Assembly: GCA_002792355.1 (NCBI GenBank)
Contig: PFOE01000054.1
Location: forward strand, 1 to 7,024
Direction: 5' to 3'
DNA from: Candidatus Roizmanbacteria bacterium CG_4_10_14_0_2_um_filter_36_35
Lineage (GTDB): Bacteria > Patescibacteriota > Microgenomatia > UBA1406 > GWC2-37-13
DNA: 7,024 nt
Every line of letters begins with the position of its first letter. Within the stretch, counting starts at the first letter, position 1. Shown here piece after piece: positions 1-5,541 of the stretch. Both the position numbers and the translations under genes were made by a program. The notes beneath the pieces were generated by a model that was given only the letters and a program-made list of their open reading frames with translations, ran no database searches and was not told where the DNA came from.

Positions 1-21
1 ATAATACACTAAGTATATTAT

Positions 22-89
22 ATAATTCAATATGTTAGATCCTTCGTCGCTTCGCTCCTCAGGATGACGGCGGAGGACGATAATTCAAT
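22..89. repeat. Interspersed repeat half-copy flanked by a 10-bp direct repeat
   Basis: ATAATTCAAT occurs at 22-31 and again at 80-89, enclosing 48 bp (32-79). The enclosed DNA contains TAGATCCTTCG (36-46) and TCAGGATGAC (59-68). These match, in reverse complement, one arm of the palindromic repeat before recA, and both share a GAGGACGA tail. This looks like an inserted mobile palindrome (REP- or MITE-like) with a target-site duplication. Similar TCATCCTGAG...GAAGGATCTA repeats are common in many bacterial genomes. Insertion is inferred from the flanking duplication. Confidence 0.65.
79..84 (+). promoter_or_regulatory. Candidate -10 box (GATAAT) of the prenyltransferase gene
   Basis: GATAAT lies 9 nt before the ATG at 94, a spacing that would give a nearly leaderless message. 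It is part of the downstream copy of the 10-bp direct repeat; the upstream copy at 21-26 reads TATAAT, a full consensus -10. No -35 element is recognisable for the downstream copy, and the -35 of the upstream copy would lie outside the window. Either or both may be active. Confidence 0.35.
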
Positions 90-93
90 CATA

Positions 94-1011
94 ATGAAAA
101 AGAAATTCTTCGTTTTGCTCCGGGCTCTGCGCGTCAGTCAATGGGTGAAAAACTTGGTCGTTTTTACCGCCATTATTTTTTCCGGAAAACTTTTTGATTT
201 TCCCATTCTTTTGAATACTATTTATGCTTTTTTGATCTTTTGTCTTCTGTCTTCAACCTCTTATGTTTTAAACGACATTATCGACTACCCTTATGACCGC
301 AAACACAAAATCAAAAGATACCGGCCGATTGCCTCAGGAGAAATATCTCTCCAGCAGGCCAGTTTTATTGTCTTTATCCTAACTTTGGTCTCTTTAATCT
401 TGAGTTTGTTCTTCTCGCTACCATTTTTTTTCTTAAGTCTGCTCTTTATTCTTCTTCACTTTTTTTACTCGCTCTATCTGAAAAAATATCCGACGATTGA
501 TCTTTTTACGATTTCTTTTTCTTTTATGATAAGAGCCTTTGCCGGCGAAGTTGCCTCTGGTTATCATATCCCGATCTGGCTGACATTAACTATTTTTTTC
601 ATCTCTCTTTTTATGGCAACGATTAAAAGACATGCAGAGCTCGTTACCCATGGTACGGAAACACGCGAGTCACTTTTCCGTTATAAAGAACACTATCTGG
701 ATTTTCTTACTCAAACATTTGCTGCTGCCACCATCCTGGCTTATTCCACTTATACCTATGTAGAAAAGCCTCCCCAGATCCAAACTCTGTTTTCTTCATT
801 TATTACTGAAGTTTTCCCCGGATTTGAGGCAAGAAAATGGATGATGTTGACAATTCCTCTGGTCGTCTATGGAATTGCCCGCTACGCCCAGCTTCTTTAT
901 GAAAGAACCGAGGGCGAGCGGCCGGAAAAACTGATTACAAGCGATGTCCCCCTGATTGTTACTATTGGTTTGTGGGGGACGATTGTAGTGAGTCTGATTT
1001 ATTTGTTGTAG
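94..1011 (+). CDS. UbiA-family prenyltransferase, probable decaprenyl-phosphate phosphoribosyltransferase
   Basis: Integral membrane enzyme of 305 residues from the chosen ATG. The Asp-rich motif N60-D61-x-x-D64-x-x-x-D68 (NDIIDYPYDRKH), followed by KRYRPIASGEIS, is the Mg/diphosphate-binding signature of the UbiA superfamily. A second conserved block, TIDLFTISFSFMIRAFAGEV (about residues 134-153), and the KRHAE stretch at 178-182 resemble decaprenyl-phosphate 5-phosphoribose synthase rather than quinone- or heme-type UbiA members. Known family reaction: transfer of 5-phosphoribose from PRPP to a polyprenyl phosphate on the cytoplasmic face, giving a lipid-linked pentose donor for surface glycans. 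About eight hydrophobic segments are visible. An in-frame ATG at 64 would add ten residues (MTAEDDNSII), but these are encoded by a repeat tail, so the ATG at 94 is preferred. Neither start has a well-spaced Shine-Dalgarno. Family is sure; substrate is inferred. Confidence 0.85.
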   Translation: MKKKFFVLLRALRVSQWVKNLVVFTAIIFSGKLFDFPILLNTIYAFLIFCLLSSTSYVLNDIIDYPYDRKHKIKRYRPIASGEISLQQASFIVFILTLVSLILSLFFSLPFFFLSLLFILLHFFYSLYLKKYPTIDLFTISFSFMIRAFAGEVASGYHIPIWLTLTIFFISLFMATIKRHAELVTHGTETRESLFRYKEHYLDFLTQTFAAATILAYSTYTYVEKPPQIQTLFSSFITEVFPGFEARKWMMLTIPLVVYGIARYAQLLYERTEGERPEKLITSDVPLIVTIGLWGTIVVSLIYLL

Positions 1012-1015
1012 GCCT

Positions 1016-1088
1016 TTGCCCTGGTACCACGTTGGGTACAGGGCAACCCTGAACCGTTTTGCCGAAGGCAAATCTGGTTCATGGGTTG
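1016..1088 (+). repeat. Two consecutive hairpins after the prenyltransferase gene
   Basis: Hairpin A: TTGCCCT (1016-1022) pairs with AGGGCAA (1040-1046), with an inner GTACC/GGTAC stem (1024-1028/1035-1039). Hairpin B: CAACCCTGAACC (1044-1055) pairs with GGTTCATGGGTTG (1076-1088), with only T1082 bulged. It encloses a second stem TTTGCC-GAA-GGCAAA (1058-1072). A and B share three bases. No U-tract follows, so this is not a standard intrinsic terminator. It could protect the mRNA 3' end, act as a weak terminator, or be another interspersed palindrome. Confidence 0.6.
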
Positions 1089-1102
1089 TAGGTTATAGTC
1101 CG

Positions 1103-1240
1103 TTGACAAATCGCCCGCAACCTGTCATCCTGAGAGAGTGAAACGACCGAAGGATCTAGTAAACGAAGTTTACGCTTCGCTAGATTCCTCGACTTGTCAC
1201 TTCGTTCCTCGCTCGGAATGACAGAGGACGAAATTATAAT
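1103..1240 (+). promoter_or_regulatory. recA promoter region: TATAAT near the start and a distant TTGACA
   Basis: TATAAT at 1235-1240 lies 12 nt before the recA ATG, giving a predicted 5' leader of only about five bases. The sequence 17 nt upstream of it (CTCGGA) is not a -35. A perfect TTGACA lies at 1103-1108, separated from TATAAT by 126 bp, most of which is the palindromic repeat. The -10 call is fair; a functional link to the distant TTGACA is inference. Confidence 0.5.
1123..1231. repeat. Palindromic interspersed repeat in the recA promoter region
   Basis: The left arm (1123-1159, starting TGTCATCCTGAG and ending GGATCTAG) and the right arm (1180-1223, starting CTAGATTCCT and ending GGAATGACA) are imperfect reverse complements. 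They enclose a small perfect hairpin GTAAAC-GAA-GTTTAC (1159-1173). The tail GAGGACGA (1224-1231) is shared with the copy at 32-79. There is no coding potential. The element lies directly between a TTGACA and the TATAAT before recA. Confidence 0.75.
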
Positions 1241-1252
1241 TTTAACTATTTT

Positions 1253-2239
1253 ATGAAAACCCAGGATAGTCATAAAAAACAGGCAGTGTCATTGGCAATT
1301 GACCAGATTCAAAAACAGTTTGGCCGCGGGTCGATTATGAGATTTGGCCAGGGGCCTGTCGTTCCTGTTGAAGTTATCTCAACCGGGATCATGCCTTTAA
1401 ACGTTGCTCTTGGTGTAGGTGGAATTCCTAGAGGAAGAATTGCTGAAATCTTCGGACCCGAGGCCGCCGGAAAAACTACCGTCTGCCTTTCCATAATTGC
1501 CGAGGCTCAAAAAGCCGGCGGCACCGCTGCTTTTATCGACGCCGAACACGGTCTTGATCCCGAATGGGCGAAGAAACTCGGGGTCAAATTAGACGACCTT
1601 TTGGTTTCCCAGCCTGACACCGGCGAACAAGCTCTAGAAATTACCGAAACTTTAATCAGGTCAGGTGGTATTGATTTAGTGGTCATCGATTCTGTTGCCG
1701 CTCTTGTTCCAAAGTCGGAAATCGAAGGCGAGATGGGCGACTCGCAGATGGGATTACAGGCAAGGTTGATGTCCCAGGCCTTAAGAAAGCTTACAGGTAT
1801 TGTTTCCAAGTCAAAAACCACCGTCATTTTTACCAATCAAATCAGATTGAAAATCGGCATTATGTTTGGTAATCCCGAAACCACTCCGGGAGGTTTGGCT
1901 TTAAAGTTCTATACTTCGATACGACTGGATGTGAGAAAAATTGAAACTCTAAAAAAGAACAACCAGGTCTACGGAGTGAGAATTAGGATCAAAGTTGTCA
2001 AAAATAAAGTCGCCCCGCCTTTTAAAGATGCCGAAGTAGTGGTTACTGCCGATGGGATTGATAGAGAAGAATGCTTAGTTGATGCGGCCCTAAACGCCGG
2101 ATTAATTACAAGAAGCGGGTCATTTTTCAAAATCGGCGAAAAATTATTGGGTCAGGGAAAAGAAGAAGTCAAGCAGGTAATTGCAAAAAATGAGAAACTG
2201 AGAGAACAATTAATGAAACAAGTACTTAATAAGAAATAA
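1253..2239 (+). CDS. recA: RecA recombinase
   Basis: ATP-dependent DNA strand-exchange protein of homologous recombination, 328 residues. Walker A is G68-PEAAGKTT76 (usually GPESSGKTT). The catalytic glutamate is E98 in FIDAEHG, and Walker B is LVVID146S. The L1 region contains SEIEGEMGDSQMGLQARLMS, followed by FTNQIRLKIGIMFGNPETTP leading into L2 at about 194-212. The C-terminal domain is present (ADGIDREECLVDAAL and GSFFKIGEKLLGQGKEE), but the protein ends in MKQVLNKK, so the acidic tail of E. coli RecA (352 aa) is missing. The ATG at 1253 fits the family start (MKTQDSHKKQAVSLAIDQIQKQFG). It has no Shine-Dalgarno, but a TATAAT lies 12 nt upstream. I see no E. coli-type (CTGT-N8-ACAG) or Gram-positive-type LexA box in the 240 bp before it. 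recX follows after 132 bp. Identification is certain. Confidence 0.99.
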   Translation: MKTQDSHKKQAVSLAIDQIQKQFGRGSIMRFGQGPVVPVEVISTGIMPLNVALGVGGIPRGRIAEIFGPEAAGKTTVCLSIIAEAQKAGGTAAFIDAEHGLDPEWAKKLGVKLDDLLVSQPDTGEQALEITETLIRSGGIDLVVIDSVAALVPKSEIEGEMGDSQMGLQARLMSQALRKLTGIVSKSKTTVIFTNQIRLKIGIMFGNPETTPGGLALKFYTSIRLDVRKIETLKKNNQVYGVRIRIKVVKNKVAPPFKDAEVVVTADGIDREECLVDAALNAGLITRSGSFFKIGEKLLGQGKEEVKQVIAKNEKLREQLMKQVLNKK

Positions 2240-2268
2240 CCAAGAAACAATAATCAAGTATTCCAGAC

Positions 2269-2372
2269 AATGACCAATTACCAATAAAACCAATGCTCAA
2301 ACTTGTTTTCTAAATTGGTTATTGAATATTGAACTTTGTTTGGAGCACTTGGAATTTGGTTATTGGTGATTA
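2269..2372. repeat. Degenerate inverted repeat between recA and recX
   Basis: This gap is dominated by CAAT/ATTGG-type sequence. The left arm (about 2269-2302, ATGACCAATTACC through GCTCAAAC) is an imperfect reverse complement of the right arm (about 2338-2372, GTTTGGAGCAC through TTATTGGTGATTA). TTGGTTATTG also occurs as a direct repeat at 2315-2324 and 2356-2365. The right arm runs into the recX start codon. Such CCAATNACCAAT repeats are familiar as intergenic elements in many environmental genomes. No terminator is seen in the gap. Confidence 0.6.
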
Positions 2373-2845
2373 TGAATAAAGATCTTCTTTCCCTCTTAAA
2401 TAAGGCTTACTTTTTTTTAAAGTTTCGTCCTCGGAGTGAAAAAGAAGTCCGCGATTATTTGTACAAAAAAATAAAAAATAAACATTGGTCGCGCGACGAT
2501 GCCGATAAGGTTTTAGGAGAACTGAAGGAAGAAGATTTAATCGACGACAAAAAGTTCATCGACTGGTTTGTCCGCGCTCGTTCGACTCTTAAACCAAAAG
2601 GTCAGAGAGTTCTAACTCGAGAGTTGAAACAAAAAGGAATTGCAGATGAATTGATTGAAAAATATTTCTCCGAAAACACTGTCGACGAAGAAGGTCTTGC
2701 TCTAAAAATCTTGGAAAAACGCTGGCCCCGCTACCGAAATCTCGATTCAAGAAAACGTTTCGAAAAAGCCTGCCGTTTTTTAATGAGCCGCGGATTTAAT
2801 TACGACTTAATAAAACAAACTATTAATAAAATGGGGACTAATTAG
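2372..2845 (+). CDS. recX: RecX family regulatory protein
   Basis: Small helical protein of 157 residues. RecX proteins bind in the groove of RecA filaments and limit or modulate strand exchange. The sequence shows the usual run of three-helix repeats: FRPRSEKEVRDYLYKKI (about 18-34), then VLGELKEEDLIDDKKFIDWF (47-66), then RSTLKPKGQRVLTRELKQKG (70-89), which contains the family's conserved K/R-G-x-x-x-x-x-x-E-L-x-x-K-G pattern. A last degenerate repeat spans about 104-150. It follows recA, the classical recA-recX arrangement. I chose the ATG at 2372. A TTG at 2336 would add 12 hydrophobic residues (MFGALGIWLLVI), but these lie inside an intergenic repeat arm and do not look like RecX. The only purine-rich upstream sequence (GGTGAT, 2365-2370) is too close to the ATG to act as a normal Shine-Dalgarno. 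Probably co-transcribed with recA. Confidence 0.92.
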   Translation: MNKDLLSLLNKAYFFLKFRPRSEKEVRDYLYKKIKNKHWSRDDADKVLGELKEEDLIDDKKFIDWFVRARSTLKPKGQRVLTRELKQKGIADELIEKYFSENTVDEEGLALKILEKRWPRYRNLDSRKRFEKACRFLMSRGFNYDLIKQTINKMGTN

Positions 2846-2847
2846 AC

Positions 2848-2856
2848 TGCTATAAT
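2848..2856 (+). promoter_or_regulatory. Extended -10 promoter of the transglutaminase-like gene
   Basis: TGCTATAAT is a perfect extended -10 (TGn-TATAAT) in the 18-bp gap between recX and the next gene. Only seven bases separate it from the ATG at 2864, so transcription would begin at or within a base of the start codon and the message would be leaderless. No -35 is recognisable at 17-bp spacing, which extended -10 promoters can do without. Confidence 0.6.
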
Positions 2857-2863
2857 TAAATCC

Positions 2864-3760
2864 ATGAATCAAGATACTCTTAATCATTATCTCCAATTTA
2901 GTGTCTTTACTAATCCTGGAAATTATAAAAAATACTTAAAAACAAAATTACCAGACGACATAAAACAAATTGGTCTACTCGTTAGGAAACAAATAATTCA
3001 TCGAGTCACCTTAAAGAACGGTAATATTGGTTCTAATTCTGATCTACGTTATGGCGATATGACTAAAGTACCATGGTATCGCCAGCCTGAAGATGATATT
3101 TTGACAACTGCATCTTCTATGCTTGCCGAACTTTTCCGAAGAGATGAAAGAGGCTTTGCTTTAGATAGGAAAGAAAAAGATAGGTTAATTTTAACCTGCA
3201 GATTTGTATCTATTTTAATGGCCTCAATTCTTAAATCTAAGGGAATTCCTTGCCGAGTAAGGTCAGGCTTTACTCCTTATTTTAATGTCGAAGAATTTGG
3301 GAATAAAAGCGTCGATCATTGGATAAATCAATATTGGGATAGAGAACAAAATCGTTGGATAACTATTGATGTCGATGGTAGTTTGGAGAGCTACTTAAAA
3401 TTTAATCCTTATAATATGCCCGATGGTGTTTTTGATTTCGCTGCTGACGCTTGGTTGAACATCAGACAAAATAAAGTAGAGGGAAAACATTTTTGGAACG
3501 CTGGAGGATATGATGGTTTAATTGTAACTGCTTGGGAGCTTTTTTATGACTTCCATTGCCTTATGAATAATGAAATTGTTTACCTTCACGGCCCAGCAAT
3601 GGTAAAGTTAAACAATTTTGATAAATTAACAAAAAAAGAATTAAGTTTAATAGACAATTTGGCTAATTTAATGACAAACCCGGATAAAAACTTTTATCGA
3701 TTAAGAAAAATCTGGGAGACCAATAAAGAATTCAGACTGCTTAAAGGAGCCCTACTTTAA
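2864..3760 (+). CDS. Transglutaminase-like superfamily protein, cytoplasmic
   Basis: Protein of 298 residues with a transglutaminase/papain-like core. C112 lies in LTCRFVSILMASILKSKGIP, where the Cys precedes a long helix ending in a GIPxRVRSGF-type strand. H152 is in SVDHWINQYWD and D169 in RWITIDVDG. The order and spacing give a complete Cys-His-Asp triad. N-terminal to this is a helical region with WYRQPEDDILTTASSMLAEL (71-90). After the core comes a family-specific tail (FNPYNMPDGVFDFAADAWL, then GLIVTAWELFYDFHCLMNNE). I recall this layout from a widespread, poorly characterised transglutaminase-like family; protease, amidase or cross-linking activity cannot be decided. No signal peptide or membrane segment is visible. 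The gene is visibly AT-richer than its neighbours: two 60-base samples inside it have 30-32% G+C, against 62% in one from recA. It lies 18 bp after recX and has its own extended -10 box, so it may be an acquired insertion. Confidence 0.82.
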   Translation: MNQDTLNHYLQFSVFTNPGNYKKYLKTKLPDDIKQIGLLVRKQIIHRVTLKNGNIGSNSDLRYGDMTKVPWYRQPEDDILTTASSMLAELFRRDERGFALDRKEKDRLILTCRFVSILMASILKSKGIPCRVRSGFTPYFNVEEFGNKSVDHWINQYWDREQNRWITIDVDGSLESYLKFNPYNMPDGVFDFAADAWLNIRQNKVEGKHFWNAGGYDGLIVTAWELFYDFHCLMNNEIVYLHGPAMVKLNNFDKLTKKELSLIDNLANLMTNPDKNFYRLRKIWETNKEFRLLKGALL

Positions 3761-3892
3761 TTTATTAGTAAAAACTTAAATAATCAGATTATTTTGACAA
3801 GCCGATCGGCAACCTCCGAGGTTGCGGAAGAACGGCAAGAAAGTCGGTTGTAGTTTTTGAAAAAATGGAGTAAAATATATTTATTAGAAATT
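3761..3892. other. Gene-free stretch with short palindromes and a possible promoter
   Basis: No open frame of note. It holds an AT-rich palindrome AATAATC-A-GATTATT (3779-3793), then TTGACA (3794-3799), a perfect 10-bp palindrome GCCGATCGGC (3801-3810), and an overlapping hairpin GCAACCT-CCG-AGGTTGC (3809-3825). A TAAAAT follows at 3871-3876. The GC-rich island (about 3801-3850) contrasts with its AT-rich surroundings and looks like another palindromic repeat. TAAAAT could be a -10 for rny, with a weak TTGTAG 17 nt upstream (3848-3853), giving a leader of roughly 180 nt. Confidence 0.45.
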
Positions 3893-4049
3893 GCTTAAGG
3901 GAAATTATTAATATTAATAATTTAAAAATGTTGTTAATAAATTCTGATTTAACTTTTCGTCATTCCGGCTTGTCCGGAATCTAACTACGATTCTGGACGC
4001 GGCCTTCGGCCTTGCCAGAATGACGTAAAAACAACATTTCTCCCTAAGC
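3893..4049. repeat. Nested long inverted repeat before rny
   Basis: Four pairs of arms nest or follow within 157 bp. GCTTAAGGGA (3893-3902) pairs with TCCCTAAGC (4041-4049, one bulge). AAATGTTGTT (3926-3935) pairs perfectly with AACAACATTT (4030-4039). CGTCATTCCGGC (3958-3969) pairs with GCCAGAATGACG (4014-4025, one mismatch). TCCGGAATC (3973-3981) pairs with GATTCTGGA (3989-3997, one G-T). The left side also contains a perfect 22-bp palindrome (3902-3923). The core resembles the CATTCCGGCTTGTCCGGAAT repeat class known from several bacteria. The element ends 13 bp before the rny ATG. Confidence 0.75.
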
Positions 4050-4062
4050 TCCATAAAATACT

Positions 4063-5520
4063 ATGCTTCAGAAATTTTTTAAGAAGTTCCTGTCAATCAA
4101 ACAGGACCGGGAAAATTTATTGAACACGGTGAAAAAACAAGCCGAAGAAATTGTTATTAAGGCTCGTAGTGAGGCTCTAAAACTTAGGGGGGAAGCTGAA
4201 AGAAAAGTTGGGGAGACTGCGTCAGCCGCCTTAGAAGTCGAAAAAAGACTTGCCAAAAGGGAAGAGCAGTTAGAAGAAAAAGAGAACTTGGTCAACCGCG
4301 AAAGACAGTCGGTTGCCGATACAAGAAATCACTTTGAGCGCCTGAAAAAAGAAGTCGAGGAAAAGAGAACGGAGATGCTCCAAAAACTCGAGAAAATTGC
4401 CAAGATGACCAAGAACGAAGCCAAAGACCTCCTGCTTCGCGGCTGGGAAGACAAACTCAAAGAAGAGATTGCTAAAAAAATAAAGGCGGCCGAAGAAGAG
4501 ATGAAGTCAACCGCCGAGGACAAAGCCAAAAGCATTTTAGTTGACGCAATGCGCTACGGCGCCACTAACTATGTCGCCGAATACACTCTTTCTGTTATTA
4601 ATCTGCCAAGCGAAGATTTCAAGGGAAGAATCATCGGCAAAGACGGAAGAAATATCCGTGCTTTTGAGATCGCGACCGGCGTTGATGTCGACCTTGAGGA
4701 AGAAGGAGTCATTCGGCTATCATCATTTGACGCGGCCAGACGTGAAATTGCCCGCCTGTCTTTGGAAAGACTCATTAAAGACGGTAGGATCCAGCCTGCT
4801 CGAATTGAAGAAATTGTCAAGAAAACCAAGGAAGACGTAGATAAGGACATTTTTAGGGCTGGTGAAGATTTGGCCCATCGGGTCGGCGTCTTTAATCTTC
4901 CGGCCGAAATCACCCAAACCTTGGGTCGGTTCAAATACCGCTATTCTTACGGTCAAAACATGATTGCTCATACACTTGAAGAAACCAAAATCGGAACGGC
5001 TTTGGCCCATGAATTAGGCGCCGACGTCAATATTATCAAATTGGGGTGTTTGTTACACGATATCGGAAAAGTCGTCACTGATAAAGAAGGTTCACATGTT
5101 GACCTGGGTGTTGAGTTTTTGAAAAAACATCGCTTTCCTCAAAAAGTCATTGACTGCGTCGCCAGCCATCACGAAGACATTCCTTTTCCGTCTATCGAAG
5201 CAGTTATTGTTTATATATCAGATGCGATCTCAGGAGGCAGGCCGGGCGCCAGACATGAAGACTTTGAAGAATATTTAAAAAGAATCAAAACTATTGAAGA
5301 CGTCGCCAAGACGAAAAAAGGCGTCCGTGAAGCCTATGCACTTCAGGCCGGAAGAGAACTAAGGGTGATTGTTAAACCCGACGAAATAACTGACGACGAA
5401 GGAACGATGATGGCCGAGAAGATTAAAGAAGAGTTGGAATCAAAGTTCGATGTTTTCCCGGGACAGATCAAGGTAACTATTATTAGAGAAACGCGAGCCG
5501 AAGCAACAACAAAAATATAA
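4063..5520 (+). CDS. rny: Ribonuclease Y, without the N-terminal membrane anchor
   Basis: Endoribonuclease that starts mRNA decay, 485 residues (B. subtilis enzyme about 520). Residues 20-160 form a long charged coiled coil (KARSEALKLRGEAERK, then KREEQLEEKENLVNRERQ). The KH RNA-binding domain has its GxxG loop at G192-KDG195 in GRIIGKDGRNIRAFE. The HD phosphohydrolase domain supplies metal ligands H303 (MIAHTLEE), H332-D333 (LLHDIGK) and D387 (YISDAISGGRPGARHE), plus the family SHH at 368-370. The C-terminal block YALQAGRELRVIVKPDEI is diagnostic. RNase Y normally starts with a transmembrane helix. Here the N-terminus is MLQKFFKKFLSIKQD, short and basic-amphipathic, and an in-frame TAA at 4054-4056 rules out a longer version in this frame. 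The ATG at 4063 is therefore the most upstream start; it has no Shine-Dalgarno. recA-rny proximity is known in other bacteria. Confidence 0.96.
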   Translation: MLQKFFKKFLSIKQDRENLLNTVKKQAEEIVIKARSEALKLRGEAERKVGETASAALEVEKRLAKREEQLEEKENLVNRERQSVADTRNHFERLKKEVEEKRTEMLQKLEKIAKMTKNEAKDLLLRGWEDKLKEEIAKKIKAAEEEMKSTAEDKAKSILVDAMRYGATNYVAEYTLSVINLPSEDFKGRIIGKDGRNIRAFEIATGVDVDLEEEGVIRLSSFDAARREIARLSLERLIKDGRIQPARIEEIVKKTKEDVDKDIFRAGEDLAHRVGVFNLPAEITQTLGRFKYRYSYGQNMIAHTLEETKIGTALAHELGADVNIIKLGCLLHDIGKVVTDKEGSHVDLGVEFLKKHRFPQKVIDCVASHHEDIPFPSIEAVIVYISDAISGGRPGARHEDFEEYLKRIKTIEDVAKTKKGVREAYALQAGRELRVIVKPDEITDDEGTMMAEKIKEELESKFDVFPGQIKVTIIRETRAEATTKI

Positions 5521-5541
5521 AAACGGCTACTATGTTGTTTT

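Noticed and set aside
64..93. Earlier ATG giving ten more residues (MTAEDDNSII) to the prenyltransferase
   Set aside because: These codons lie in the tail of an interspersed repeat and the flanking duplication; the added residues do not look like part of the family, and the ATG at 94 fits the expected N-terminus.
1012..1252. SOS (LexA) operator in front of recA
   Set aside because: No CTGT-N8-ACAG or GAAC-N4-GTTC type match was found by eye; the GAACCGTTTTGCC stretch is part of a hairpin and does not fit.
796..1273. Open frames on the - strand at 796-1071 and 1079-1273
   Set aside because: They are shadows of the prenyltransferase gene and of the palindromic repeats, with low-complexity or unconvincing protein sequence.
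2336..2371. TTG start adding a hydrophobic leader to RecX
   Set aside because: It falls within the intergenic repeat arm, RecX is cytoplasmic, and the ATG at 2372 gives a normal RecX start.
3928..3984. Short + strand frame beginning MLLINSDLTFRHSG
   Set aside because: Only 18 codons, lying across inverted-repeat arms, with no ribosome binding site.
4068..5010. Several open frames on the - strand, and one + frame at 4541-4840, inside rny
   Set aside because: They mirror the RNase Y coding sequence; the Ser/Leu-rich - strand products arise from its Lys/Glu-rich coiled coil codons.
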